A program made the position numbers and the translations under genes. 64,000 nucleotides of DNA, taken from contig NZ_WRXO01000001.1 of assembly GCF_009758125.1 (NCBI RefSeq), positions 806,001 through 870,000 on the forward strand, given 5' to 3'. The stretch comes from Chitinophaga oryziterrae (lineage in GTDB: Bacteria > Bacteroidota > Bacteroidia > Chitinophagales > Chitinophagaceae). Of this stretch, positions 1 through 8,863 are shown in pieces (position 1 is the stretch's first letter; each line of letters opens with the position of its first letter). The notes under the pieces were generated by a model. The model worked only from the letters and a program-made list of their open reading frames with translations. It did no database searches and was not told the origin of the DNA.

Positions 1-1332
1 GGTGTGGACGGTATCGGTGGTATCTTCCGCTTTGCCGGTATTACCGGTCAGCAAACCGTTGCAGGTGGTTATAACGTGGCATCCAGGTCCGGTGCCAGTT
101 TCCCCAACCTGGAAGTAAGTAACCCAAACGGTATACTGCTGGCAGACCTGAATGATCTGAAAGTAAGGGACACCCTCAAATTCACCAATGGCAGCATTTT
201 CCTGAATGGATGGAACTTGCAGGTAGGCCAGAATAACCCAGGCAACATTACCGGTTATAACCAGTCACGTTTTGTAGTTACCGGCACCGGTAGCTCAGGC
301 GGTTTTTTATACCGTTCGAAATTAACAACATCAACAGGCCCCATCGTATTTCCTATAGGTACTACTGCTACCAACTATGCTCCCGCAGGTGTAGTATATG
401 GTGGTCCCGCAGATGATTTTAAAGCAAGAGTGTTTGACAGTGTTTATCAGTTTGCGATGTCCGGTTACACCATTAACGACAGCGTAGTGTATAAAACCTG
501 GAATGTAGGACAGGAAAACCCGGGTCAGGGCCCTGTGACTATGACCCTGCAACATATGGATACAGAGGAAGGAGTGGATTATGTGGCCAACAGGGATAGC
601 AGCTATATCAGTCAGTTTGTAAGTGGTAACTGGGAAAGACGCACAGGTGTGAATGATAATATGGGACCCGGTACACTGATTTACAGTGGTGCACTCACCG
701 GTGCTACTATGCATGCCCGCACCTTTGCCGACCTGGGTATGAACACATATCTGACCAAGTTTGCTTCAATCGCATATTATCTGCCTGCTGATATCATACA
801 CTTTAATGCTTATCGCGTAAGTTATGCACTGGCAGACCTGGTATGGACAACTTCCCGTGAAACCAACAACGCAGTATTTGAGATAGAGCGGATGTATGAT
901 AATGAAACTTCATTCACAAAAATTGCAACTGTACCAACAAAAGCACCGGGAGGAAACAGTACTTCCCGACTGGATTATTTCTATGAAGATCCGAACAGCT
1001 ATGATGGATGGACTTACTATCGCATTAAGGTAGTGTCTATATCAGGTAAATACCTGTACACAGATGTAAGAGAAGTACCACCACTGATAAAAGTAACTGT
1101 TTATCCGAACCCGAACTTTGGTCAGTTCAAGGTAGATATCAAGGGTATCAAGGTTCCGTTGGTACTACAGATGATCGATACATGGGGACAGGTAGTCCGT
1201 TCACAGGTAGTGGTGAAGAGCGGAGAAGTACAGATAACAGATATGCCGGCGGGCACTTACTTCCTGGTATTAACGTATAAAGATTCCAGGAAACAGGCCT
1301 ATGTGTGCAAAGTAATTGTGATAGATCATTGA
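1..1332 (+). CDS. T9SS-secreted surface protein, C-terminal part (5' end outside window)
   Basis: The reading frame is open from base 1, so the true start lies upstream and only about the last 443 residues are seen. The last ~80 residues form a type IX secretion type-A sorting domain: a YPNPN motif near residue 367, a short beta-rich stretch, then an MPAGTYFL-like motif and a basic/hydrophobic tail. This domain directs outer-membrane translocation and surface attachment through the Por/Gld machinery. The part before it is rich in Gly, Thr, Asn and short beta strands with no recognisable catalytic motif, as in large adhesins. A hairpin terminator follows 50 bases after the stop. The passenger function cannot be told from this fragment. 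The SprE/PorW-like protein at 28995-32066 may belong to the same export route. Confidence 0.85.
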   Translation, partial: GVDGIGGIFRFAGITGQQTVAGGYNVASRSGASFPNLEVSNPNGILLADLNDLKVRDTLKFTNGSIFLNGWNLQVGQNNPGNITGYNQSRFVVTGTGSSGGFLYRSKLTTSTGPIVFPIGTTATNYAPAGVVYGGPADDFKARVFDSVYQFAMSGYTINDSVVYKTWNVGQENPGQGPVTMTLQHMDTEEGVDYVANRDSSYISQFVSGNWERRTGVNDNMGPGTLIYSGALTGATMHARTFADLGMNTYLTKFASIAYYLPADIIHFNAYRVSYALADLVWTTSRETNNAVFEIERMYDNETSFTKIATVPTKAPGGNSTSRLDYFYEDPNSYDGWTYYRIKVVSISGKYLYTDVREVPPLIKVTVYPNPNFGQFKVDIKGIKVPLVLQMIDTWGQVVRSQVVVKSGEVQITDMPAGTYFLVLTYKDSRKQAYVCKVIVIDH

Positions 1333-1384
1333 TAATTACGATGACGACTTTTGAAATATTAGAAAGGGACATATAATAAAAACT

Positions 1385-1422
1385 GAAGAAAAGCGCAGGA
1401 CTTGCCACCTGCGCTCTTCTTC
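1385..1422 (+). terminator. hairpin terminator after the T9SS protein
   Basis: GAAGAA-aa-GCGCAGG pairs with CCTGCGC-tc-TTCTTC around an 8-nt loop, giving two stacked stems. The U-run is short and interrupted. It separates the T9SS protein from the next gene. Confidence 0.6.
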
Positions 1423-1462
1423 ATCCCTCATTTATACCGTCCTGACTAACCAAGTTATATTT

Positions 1463-4204
1463 ATGAAGACAACATCTTACATTCGATTATTTACATTGTT
1501 TTTATACCTGACGCCTACAGTATTATTTGCACAGCAGTTAAAACTGGGTGATAATCCAAGTAATCTGCAGAAGTCTGCTTTGCTTGAACTGGAAAGTAAA
1601 TCTCAGGGTTTGTTATTACCGCGTATTTCAGATACCACGCTGGCAACCATTAAAGCATCACCTGATGGGATGATCATTTTCCTTACCCTGAACAACAGTT
1701 TATGTATCCGTGCAAACGGTGCCTGGCAAAAACTGATTCCGGAAGGACAGGCAATTACCTCCATGAACGGGTCTACCGTTCCTGTACAAACGATTACTGC
1801 CACCAGTAATGCTGCACCTGCATCGATTACTACCACAGCTGGTAATCATTTCGTAAATCTGCCGGATGCAAGTTCATCTTACAGCGGGTTTATGGGAACT
1901 GGCATACAAACCTTTGCGGGCGACAAAACATTCAATGGTAATCTGACAGCTAATCAGGATTTCTACCTGACAGGCATTGCAGTAGATAATACAAAGGATA
2001 GTGTGCTGCTGATTAACAGTGGTAAAGTATGGAAGAAACAGTTAACTGGTCTGCCTCCAACAGGCACTGCCGGTGGAGATCTTACAGGAACATATCCTAA
2101 CCCTGTTATAGCCGCAGGTGCGGTAACCGGAGCCAAAATGGCTCAGGCTGGCGCAACTACCGGACAGGTATTAAAGTGGAATGGCACTACCTGGGCACCT
2201 GCTGCGGATGATAATACCGGCAGTTTATCTTCTGTTGGTTTAACACTGCCCTCTCTTTTTACAGTTACGAATTCACCGCTTACAGCAAATGGAAGTATAA
2301 CGGCAACACTACAATCACAAACAGCGAATACCGTATTTGCAGCGCCTGACGGAGCCGCAGGTACACCTGCTTTCCGTGCATTGGCAGCGGCAGATATTCC
2401 TGCATTGCCTTTCAGTAATATTACAGGTGTTGTACCTATCGCACAGGGTGGAACGGCATTAAGCGCTGTTGGTGCTAACGGTACTTTCCTGACCAGTAAT
2501 GGTACCTCAATTGCTTACCGTACTTTAGCTGCTGCGGATATTCCCAGCCTGCCTTTTTCTAAGATAACAGGTGTTGTACCAATTTCACAGGGCGGTACAG
2601 CATTAAGTGCTGTAGGTGCAGCAGGTACTGTACTGACGAGTAACGGAACGAGTCTTACTTATACAGCGCCATCTGTTACCTTAGCAGGAGATGTTACCGG
2701 TGCAAGTGGAGCGAATACAATTGCTGCAAAGGCGGTGACGTATGCTAAAATACAAGACGTAACCACACAGAAAATATTAGGAAGATACACAGCGAGTACA
2801 GGTAGTGTGCAGGAAGTATCCCTGGATAATTCATTGAAGTTAACTACAGGAGGGATCTTGTATGCAGATAGTTCTTTGGCTATCTGGAATGCAAGTAAAT
2901 TTTTAGGAAGATCATTATCTCCTACTGCGCCAACCACAGGACAGATATTAAAATGGAATGGAGCAACATGGGCTCCTGCCGCGGATGATAACAGCGCGGG
3001 ATTGTCTTCTGTAGGTTTAACAATGCCTTCCATCTTTACGGTTACTAATTCACCGTTAACGGCGAATGGTACTATTGCTACAACATTGGCAACACAGACT
3101 GCCAATACGCTCTTTGCTGGTCCTGGTACGGGTGCAGCTGCGGCCCCTGCCTTCCGTTCTATGGTCACTGCTGATATTCCTGATCAGGGAGTTACTTATG
3201 CTAAAATACAGAACGTTACCTCTCAGAAATTGTTGGGAAGATATGCTGCAACGGCAGGTAGTACACAGGAAGTATCTCTTGATAATTCCTTAAAACTGAC
3301 GACAACAGGTACATTATATGCCGACAGCTCCCTGGCTATCTGGAATGCCAGCAGAATTCTCGGACTTGCAGTATCTCCAAAAGCACCGGCTACCGGTGAA
3401 GTGTTAAAATGGAACGGTACTAACTGGGAGTCCAATACAGATAATGATGGTGGCGCTACTTATGGTACTGTTGATAATACAAACGATGCTGCTACTGCGG
3501 ACGTAGCTGGTTCTACTACCCGTATGAAAATATGGAATAGTGGAACAACTGGTACCGTGGTTAACGGTCCTTTAGGTACATCCGCTTATGCATGGAGCGT
3601 GCTGGCCTTCAGAGGTAGTGGTTTTACTACGCAGTTGTATTTTGACAAGAATACACTGGCAGTAAAAGAGTGGGGAGGCAATACAGCACCGCTTGCCACG
3701 AATACAGGTAATGGCTGGTATAAGATGATCTCAACAAACGGTAATAACAATATTGCAGTCGGATCTATACTTTTTGGTTACAAGACAAGTGATGCATCAG
3801 CAGAGGTAAGTCAAAATAATGCCGAACTTTTCTGGGATAATACAAACCTGAGATTAGGGGTTGGAACAAATACTCCTGTAGCAGCAGTTAGTATAGATGG
3901 TGGTATTTCCATGGCTATAACATCTACCAATGGCAGTTACACTGTGACAGATAATGATTATACAGTTATTAAAACAGGGAATGGTACTGCGACAATAACA
4001 CTACCTTCTGCTAGTGGCCGTAAGGGAAGAATTTTTGTGATAAAACGAATTTCTGCAACAGGAACAGTTACAATTAACGGCGGAGGCAGTGGATTTGAAG
4101 GTGTCGCCGCCACGACTACGATGACGATGGCATCCACTGCTTTGAAAACTTACACATTTCAGTCGGACGGTACATATTGGTATGTTATTTCTTCCTATTT
4201 ATAA
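1463..4204 (+). CDS. secreted repeat protein with phage-tail-fibre-like repeats
   Basis: 913 residues. A signal peptide (residues 1-24, ending FAQ) is followed by a module of ~70 residues (LKLGDNPSNLQKSALLELES ... GMIIF ... ANGAWQKL) of the kind seen at the N-terminus of many Bacteroidota surface proteins. The middle holds two long imperfect repeats, each running from TGQ-[VI]-LKWNG-x-TWAPAADDN through LSSVGLT-[LM]-PS-[LI]-FTVTNSPLTANG, AADIP and TYAKIQ-[DN]-VT to the EVSLDNSLKLTT and YADSSLAIWNAS motifs, with a third, shorter copy of the LKWNG unit. This repeat style is common in phage tail fibres and in cell-surface fibres. The C-terminal ~100 residues (TVTDNDYTVI ... FQSDGTYWYVIS) match the end of the next gene, so the two are paralogues. 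No sorting domain is seen. Role unknown; a fibrous surface or secreted protein is the likeliest reading. Confidence 0.7.
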   Translation: MKTTSYIRLFTLFLYLTPTVLFAQQLKLGDNPSNLQKSALLELESKSQGLLLPRISDTTLATIKASPDGMIIFLTLNNSLCIRANGAWQKLIPEGQAITSMNGSTVPVQTITATSNAAPASITTTAGNHFVNLPDASSSYSGFMGTGIQTFAGDKTFNGNLTANQDFYLTGIAVDNTKDSVLLINSGKVWKKQLTGLPPTGTAGGDLTGTYPNPVIAAGAVTGAKMAQAGATTGQVLKWNGTTWAPAADDNTGSLSSVGLTLPSLFTVTNSPLTANGSITATLQSQTANTVFAAPDGAAGTPAFRALAAADIPALPFSNITGVVPIAQGGTALSAVGANGTFLTSNGTSIAYRTLAAADIPSLPFSKITGVVPISQGGTALSAVGAAGTVLTSNGTSLTYTAPSVTLAGDVTGASGANTIAAKAVTYAKIQDVTTQKILGRYTASTGSVQEVSLDNSLKLTTGGILYADSSLAIWNASKFLGRSLSPTAPTTGQILKWNGATWAPAADDNSAGLSSVGLTMPSIFTVTNSPLTANGTIATTLATQTANTLFAGPGTGAAAAPAFRSMVTADIPDQGVTYAKIQNVTSQKLLGRYAATAGSTQEVSLDNSLKLTTTGTLYADSSLAIWNASRILGLAVSPKAPATGEVLKWNGTNWESNTDNDGGATYGTVDNTNDAATADVAGSTTRMKIWNSGTTGTVVNGPLGTSAYAWSVLAFRGSGFTTQLYFDKNTLAVKEWGGNTAPLATNTGNGWYKMISTNGNNNIAVGSILFGYKTSDASAEVSQNNAELFWDNTNLRLGVGTNTPVAAVSIDGGISMAITSTNGSYTVTDNDYTVIKTGNGTATITLPSASGRKGRIFVIKRISATGTVTINGGGSGFEGVAATTTMTMASTALKTYTFQSDGTYWYVISSYL

Positions 4205-4228
4205 TTAAATAATACAGTTAATTTATTC

Positions 4229-4286
4229 AAACCAGCTTCTTTTAAATGTTTTATGTCAAAAACATTTAAAAGAAGCTGGTTTTTTA
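4229..4286 (+). terminator. strong intrinsic terminator
   Basis: Perfect 23-bp inverted repeat (4229-4251 with 4260-4282) around an 8-nt loop, followed by a run of T. It ends the 913-residue gene. Confidence 0.9.
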
Positions 4287-4402
4287 CTACAACTTTGAGT
4301 ACAAGCCCTCTATTCTACTTTTCTCTCTTCCCAATTCCCCCTTTTTCCTGTTAACTTTATACAAACCTGGTTATACCATACCTATACCTAAGAGACCTAC
4401 CC

Positions 4403-5452
4403 ATGAATGCACAACTGAAACTGTATGTAATATTCATACTGTTATTGTTTATGTCCACGCTTACATATGCCCAGTTGAAACTGGGAGATAATCCTGGTAA
4501 CATACAAAAGTCTGCTTTACTTGAACTGGAAAGCAAATCCCAGGGATTATTATTGCCGCGTATAGCAGATACCACACAGACCACACTTAAAAATTCACCC
4601 GATGGGATGATCATCTACTTTATACCAAATAAAAGTCTGTATATCCATGCCAACAACGCATGGGTAAAACTGTTGCCGGAAGGGAATACCATCACATCCC
4701 TCAACGGGCAAACGGTCTCCACGCAGTTACTGAAAACAACTAACGTGGCAGGCACATATGCAATTACTTCAACAGCAGGTAATCACACTCTCAATATTCC
4801 CAACGCTACTGCTACTACAAACGGGTTTATGAGCACCGGTGCCCAGACATTCGCCGGCAGCAAAGTATTCAACAGCGCTGTTATTGCCAATGGTTCTTTC
4901 ATCCTCAATAACGGGATGACATCCACCACTGGCGCCGTGAATATTATTACGTCCGCATCTCAGCCTATACAACTGATCAGTGGGGATATTACTGAAATAT
5001 ATGGGACATCGGTCTCTATCGGAAGCGCTACAGGGACTACTATTGCACAGGACCTGTACCTGCCGCATATCCAGGTGGATGACACAAAAGACACTGTGTT
5101 GCTGGTAGACCAGGGGAAAGTATGGAAGAAACGGTTAGGCGCCAGCGCACAAACACTGCCTGTAAGAGTGGTAACGACTTCCACCGGCATCACAGATGAT
5201 GATTATACTGTGATAAGAAGTGGAAGCAGTGGAGCAGTTAACATTACGCTACCAGCGGCTAATGGCCGCACGGGCAGGATATTCATCATAAAACTGGCCA
5301 AAGGCGCATCGGACGTAGTTGTAAATGCCAGTGGCAGCAGTTTTGACGGAGATGACAGTAACACCGGTTTTAACCTCACCAATGGTGAAAGTGCTACAGT
5401 ACAATCGGACGGTACTTACTGGTATATCATATCAACAGCTAATCCACTTTAA
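4403..5452 (+). CDS. secreted protein, short paralogue of the 1463-4204 product
   Basis: 349 residues. Signal peptide 1-24 (ends YAQ), then the same N-terminal module as its upstream neighbour (LKLGDNPGNIQKSALLELES, LLLPRI, PDGMII) and the same C-terminal domain (DDDYTVI, LPAANGRTGRIFII, VQSDGTYWYIIS). The long fibre repeats of the larger paralogue are missing; the centre is only ~150 residues with TTNGFMSTGAQTFAGSKVF and a VDDTKDTVLLVDQGKVWKKRL segment that also occurs in the larger protein. Loss or gain of the repeat block after a tandem duplication would explain the pair. A terminator separates the two, so each probably has its own promoter. Function unknown. Confidence 0.7.
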   Translation: MNAQLKLYVIFILLLFMSTLTYAQLKLGDNPGNIQKSALLELESKSQGLLLPRIADTTQTTLKNSPDGMIIYFIPNKSLYIHANNAWVKLLPEGNTITSLNGQTVSTQLLKTTNVAGTYAITSTAGNHTLNIPNATATTNGFMSTGAQTFAGSKVFNSAVIANGSFILNNGMTSTTGAVNIITSASQPIQLISGDITEIYGTSVSIGSATGTTIAQDLYLPHIQVDDTKDTVLLVDQGKVWKKRLGASAQTLPVRVVTTSTGITDDDYTVIRSGSSGAVNITLPAANGRTGRIFIIKLAKGASDVVVNASGSSFDGDDSNTGFNLTNGESATVQSDGTYWYIISTANPL

Positions 5453-5460
5453 GGTAGTGC

Positions 5461-5661
5461 CTCAGTTTGATTACACCATCTTCGCGCCAGATGTTGTTGG
5501 GCATAAATACACCTTATCTGACGTGAATATCAGGTGAAGTTAAATTGAAAACAAATCCCGAACCCATATTCCAAAGCTAAATCGGAGAGCTAAACAGTCA
5601 GATGCAGTGTATTTATGCCAACAACATCTGCCAATCTACGCATTCATAACATTCAACTGAG
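5461..5661. repeat. palindromic MITE-like element
   Basis: Begins CTCAGTTTGATT (5461-5472) and ends TTCAACTGAG (5652-5661), an imperfect terminal inverted repeat. Inside, 5488-5512 and 5607-5630 are inverted copies of each other (24 of 25 positions, one 1-base gap), with partial pairing continuing inward (CTTATCTGAC against GTCAGATGCA). No coding potential. The outer 10-mer recurs at the end of the element at 18480-18595. Confidence 0.55.
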
Positions 5662-5679
5662 TTTAACATAATTACTGGG

Positions 5680-5708
5680 TTGATTTTTCCATTTTTCCTT
5701 TAACTTTA
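5680..5708 (+). promoter_or_regulatory. probable cmk promoter
   Basis: TTG at 5680-5682 and TAACTTTA at 5701-5708, 18 bases apart, resemble the Bacteroidota -33 TTTG and -7 TAnnTTTG boxes. Each box differs from consensus by a base. It lies 40 bases before the cmk start. Confidence 0.45.
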
Positions 5709-5748
5709 CACCGTCAATTCTTACCCTTGTTCATTTAATTACCTGGTT

Positions 5749-6435
5749 TTGAAAAAAGTTATTATCACAATAGATGGTTACTCTTCCTGTGGGAAAAGCA
5801 CGCTGGCCAAACAACTGGCCGCAGAACTGGACTATGTGTATATAGACAGCGGAGCCATGTACCGTGCTATCACGCTGTATTTCATACAGAACCGTGTGGA
5901 CTGGAACGATACGGATGAGGTAAACGAGGCCCTGGGTAATATTTCCCTGGAGTTTGTGTACAACCCCATTACCAACGTATCGGAGATGACCCTGAACGGA
6001 GAGAACGTAGAGCATATGATCCGCGAAATGCTGGTAGCCGAAAAGGTAAGCGAAGTGGCAGCCATAAAAGAAGTACGGGAATTTGCCGTGGCGCAGCAAC
6101 AGCAGATGGGAAAGCAGCGTGGTATTGTGATGGACGGACGTGATATAGGGACCACCGTATTCCCCCATGCAGAATTGAAGATATTTATGACGGCAGATAC
6201 TGCCATCCGTGTGGAACGCAGGTACAAAGAACTGTATGCCAAGAACAAAAACATCACCCTGCACGAAATAAAAGAGAACCTGGAATTACGCGATTATATC
6301 GATACCAATAGGGAGATTAGCCCCCTTCGTAAGGCAGAAGATGCTATCATATTGGATAACAGTCAGTTAAGTACGGATGAGCAACTTAAACTTGTGATGC
6401 AATGGGTTGAGGATGCGATTATGGTGCAATCTTAA
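5749..6435 (+). CDS. cmk: (d)CMP kinase (cytidylate kinase)
   Basis: 228 residues, the usual length of the family. Phosphorylates CMP and dCMP with ATP in the cytoplasm, feeding CTP/dCTP pools. A P-loop is at residues 10-18 (GYSSCGKST), the YIDSGAMYRA substrate motif follows near residue 31, and the MDGRDIGT motif is near residue 124. The start is TTG at 5749; the protein then begins KKVIITIDG, exactly where cytidylate kinases begin, and no in-frame ATG lies closer. It is transcribed alone from a promoter-like sequence just upstream. No unusual residues were seen. Confidence 0.95.
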   Translation: MKKVIITIDGYSSCGKSTLAKQLAAELDYVYIDSGAMYRAITLYFIQNRVDWNDTDEVNEALGNISLEFVYNPITNVSEMTLNGENVEHMIREMLVAEKVSEVAAIKEVREFAVAQQQQMGKQRGIVMDGRDIGTTVFPHAELKIFMTADTAIRVERRYKELYAKNKNITLHEIKENLELRDYIDTNREISPLRKAEDAIILDNSQLSTDEQLKLVMQWVEDAIMVQS

Positions 6436-6499
6436 CCAGGAAAAGACCCGATTATAGAACAATCTTTCAGATTTTATTTTAATATCAGAAAAACCTTTA

Positions 6500-6682
6500 T
6501 TAAATTTGCTTAATTCCCGGTTTTATTGCGGGTGAGAGACCCTTATAATTTTCCACATCCTCCAGAATTTCCTGCATTTTATTATTACCGTATTTTTTTG
6601 AATACTGCCAATAAGCACTTTCAAAATCAACATATATATTTCCCAAAGGGGTCAAGAGACATCTTGTAGGATCTTTGAGGTC
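6500..6682 (-). pseudogene. C-terminal remnant of an unknown gene
   Basis: On the minus strand a frame of 60 codons runs from just after a stop (6683-6685) to a stop at 6500-6502 and has no ATG before a well-formed protein-like stretch. The deduced sequence contains LLTPLGNIYVDFESAYW, KKYGNNKMQEILEDVENY and SPAIKPGIKQI, with natural amino-acid composition and an amphipathic helix. It looks like the tail of a real protein whose 5' part has been deleted. The other frames are stop-rich. I do not recognise the family. Bases 6436-6499 hold nothing else that I can support. Confidence 0.4.
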
Positions 6683-6708
6683 TTATCATAGCTGTATCCG
6701 GAAACCTG

Positions 6709-6872
6709 CTATTAACCGTAAGAACATTCGACACTTAATATATAGCGTTGTGGCTAGTAATATTTAAACTTAATGTGGGTAAGGCGGGTTCGCCTGTACT
6801 TGTCCATATTTTCAGTAGGTGTATTCGGTTAATAGGAAGAAGGGGCGAATTCTTTCGCCCTTTCGCTTTTTT
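6709..6872 (+). ncRNA. candidate structured small RNA ending in an intrinsic terminator
   Basis: A 10-bp closing helix (CTATTAACCG 6709-6718 with CGGTTAATAG 6826-6835) encloses about 107 nt. Inside is a stem-loop: AATGTGG (6772-6778) with CCATATT (6804-6810), then GTA-AGGCG (6779-6786) with CGCCT-g-TAC (6791-6799) around a GGTT loop. An intrinsic terminator follows at once: GGGCGAA (6843-6849), TTCT loop, TTCGCCC (6854-6860), then T-rich sequence. No convincing ORF covers it. The rod-like closed shape recalls 6S-type RNAs, but I cannot identify the family. It may instead be the 5' leader of the kinase gene at 6903, in which case the terminator would be an attenuator. Confidence 0.35.
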
Positions 6873-6902
6873 AACTAACTTGTGCTTATACCTTGCTGAT
6901 GC

Positions 6903-8849
6903 ATGTTTAAAGGCTGTTACTTATTACTTATCCTGCTCTGTTTAACAAAAGGGGACATTTACGGACAGGATTCTATCCTTGTTTTCCATACACTGGATTC
7001 CGCCAGACTATTGCCCGGCGATACCAATAAGGTGAACTGGCTGATAGACAAGGGTAAGGCCATGGGCCGTTATTTTGATAAACATAAAGCAGAGAACCCT
7101 TTCTTTCAGGAAGCCATCGTTACTTCCCAGCATCTCCGGTATTTCCGTGGCCTGTTCAGTGTGTACAATGAACTGGGCATCTCCAAAAGAAATAAATCAG
7201 AATATATCCTGGCTTCAGATTACCATGAGAAGGCCGTTAAATATGCCGAAGAAGCAAAAAACGACCTGATGCTGGCTATTGCCCTGAATAATACAGGGGT
7301 GGATTACCGGCGGCAGGAAAAGCTGGAAAAAGCATTTGGCTATCATTTCCGTGCATTACAACTGGCGGAAAAGATTAATGATGTTCGTAATATCTGCGTG
7401 GCTATCAATAGTATAGGTAATATTCAGCTGTCTTCCGGAAAGTATGATGAGGCTATTGCCCATTTCAATAAGGCCTTATTGCTGGAACGGGAGAATAAGA
7501 ATAGTCTGGGTACGGCCATCAATCTTGGAAATATAGGTTATGCCTACCAGGGATTAGGTAAGCTTGACCTGGCCATAGAATATTATAAGAAGTCACTGGC
7601 CGTTAATCAGGTACTGAATAACAGTACCGGACTGGCGATCTGTTATAATTCACTGGGGGGCGCCTATAAGGAAAAGAAGGACTATGCCAGTGCACTGGAA
7701 TACCTGCATAAAGCCCTGGCAGTGAATAGCAAAGTGGAAGATAAAGTGCATGAGGCAGAGAGTTACCTGAGCATCGGCAAGTTATGGAGCCTGCAGGGTA
7801 AACATGAGGAAGCACGCAAAAATATCCAGGCATCTATCGATCTGAGCCTTTTATGGCGGTTCAAGCTGATGCTGAAGGATGCCTATAAAGCATTGGCGGA
7901 GGATTATAAGGCCAGCGGGGATTTTGAAAAGTCTTTGGGAGCAATGGATAAGTCGTTATTGTACAAAGACAGCCTGCTGGATGAAAACTCGGCCCAGTCA
8001 CTGGCGCAGACACAGGCCATTTATGAAGTAGACCGGAAAGACAACCAGATCAAACTACTGGAACATGATAAACAGCTAAGTGAACTGCGTACCAAACGTA
8101 ATGTAGTGTATATCATATCCTTGGCAGGGTTTTTATTGATGCTTACCGTAGGTGGCTTCTTTTATATCCGCCACAGGAACCTGGAAACCAAGAAACAGAC
8201 CTTACAACTGGAGCTGCGCTCATTACGTGCGCAGATGAACCCACACTTTATATTTAACTCACTCAGTTCCATACATCGTTTTATCTGGAGCAACAACCAG
8301 GAAGAAGCATCAGACTACCTCACCAAATTCTCCCGGTTGATGCGTATGATCCTGGATAATACACAGTACACCTTTATTTCTCTGAATAAAGAACTGGAAT
8401 CGTTACGTTTGTATCTCGATCTTGAAAAGTTGCGTTGTAATGGTATTTTTGATTACCAGATCAATGTATCGGAAGAGATTAATGAAGAAGAAGCGATGAT
8501 CCCGCCCATGATCATACAACCCTACGTTGAAAATGCTATCTGGCATGGGCTGGTACATAAATCCGGCAAAGGACTATTGGAAATAAACGTAACGCTGAAA
8601 GGGCGTGTATTGACCTGCATCGTTACAGATAATGGAATAGGAAGGAAAAAAGCGATAGAAATAAAAGAAAAAAAGGGACAAACGCACCGTTCGATGGGAA
8701 TGAAGGTAACGGAAGGCCGGATAGATCTGATCAGAAAGATCAACAATACAAAAGAAGCAAACGTTAACATTACAGACCTGGAAGACGATGCCGGAACAGC
8801 CACCGGTACAGAGGTTAAACTCGTCTTACCGGTAGAATTTATTTTTTAA
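6903..8849 (+). CDS. TPR sensor histidine kinase, LytS type
   Basis: 648 residues. Signal peptide or first membrane segment at 1-20, then tetratricopeptide repeats over roughly residues 80-370 (repeated LNNTGVDY, INSIGNI, LGNIGYAY, YNSLGGAY helices), facing the periplasm. A single membrane span lies near residues 400-420 (VVYIISLAGFLLML), followed by a short coiled coil and the LytS-type kinase domain with the conserved MNPHFIFNSL motif; the phosphorylated His is residue 448. The ATPase part carries the PPMIIQPYVENAI-WHG N-box and a VTDNGIGR G-box. The response regulator follows after 14 bases, so the two form an operon and cognate pair. The ligand sensed by the TPR domain is unknown. A hairpin just upstream (6842-6872) may end a separate RNA or attenuate this operon. 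Confidence 0.9.
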   Translation: MFKGCYLLLILLCLTKGDIYGQDSILVFHTLDSARLLPGDTNKVNWLIDKGKAMGRYFDKHKAENPFFQEAIVTSQHLRYFRGLFSVYNELGISKRNKSEYILASDYHEKAVKYAEEAKNDLMLAIALNNTGVDYRRQEKLEKAFGYHFRALQLAEKINDVRNICVAINSIGNIQLSSGKYDEAIAHFNKALLLERENKNSLGTAINLGNIGYAYQGLGKLDLAIEYYKKSLAVNQVLNNSTGLAICYNSLGGAYKEKKDYASALEYLHKALAVNSKVEDKVHEAESYLSIGKLWSLQGKHEEARKNIQASIDLSLLWRFKLMLKDAYKALAEDYKASGDFEKSLGAMDKSLLYKDSLLDENSAQSLAQTQAIYEVDRKDNQIKLLEHDKQLSELRTKRNVVYIISLAGFLLMLTVGGFFYIRHRNLETKKQTLQLELRSLRAQMNPHFIFNSLSSIHRFIWSNNQEEASDYLTKFSRLMRMILDNTQYTFISLNKELESLRLYLDLEKLRCNGIFDYQINVSEEINEEEAMIPPMIIQPYVENAIWHGLVHKSGKGLLEINVTLKGRVLTCIVTDNGIGRKKAIEIKEKKGQTHRSMGMKVTEGRIDLIRKINNTKEANVNITDLEDDAGTATGTEVKLVLPVEFIF

Positions 8850-8863
8850 TACACATTAAGAGC

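Noticed and set aside
1463..5452. Tail-fibre-like genes considered as part of a prophage
   Set aside because: Both have signal peptides and Bacteroidota surface modules, and no capsid, tail, terminase, integrase or lysis gene is nearby.
6748..6945. 65-codon plus-strand frame covering the candidate RNA
   Set aside because: It runs through the stem-loop and the terminator and into the kinase gene in another frame; composition is not protein-like.
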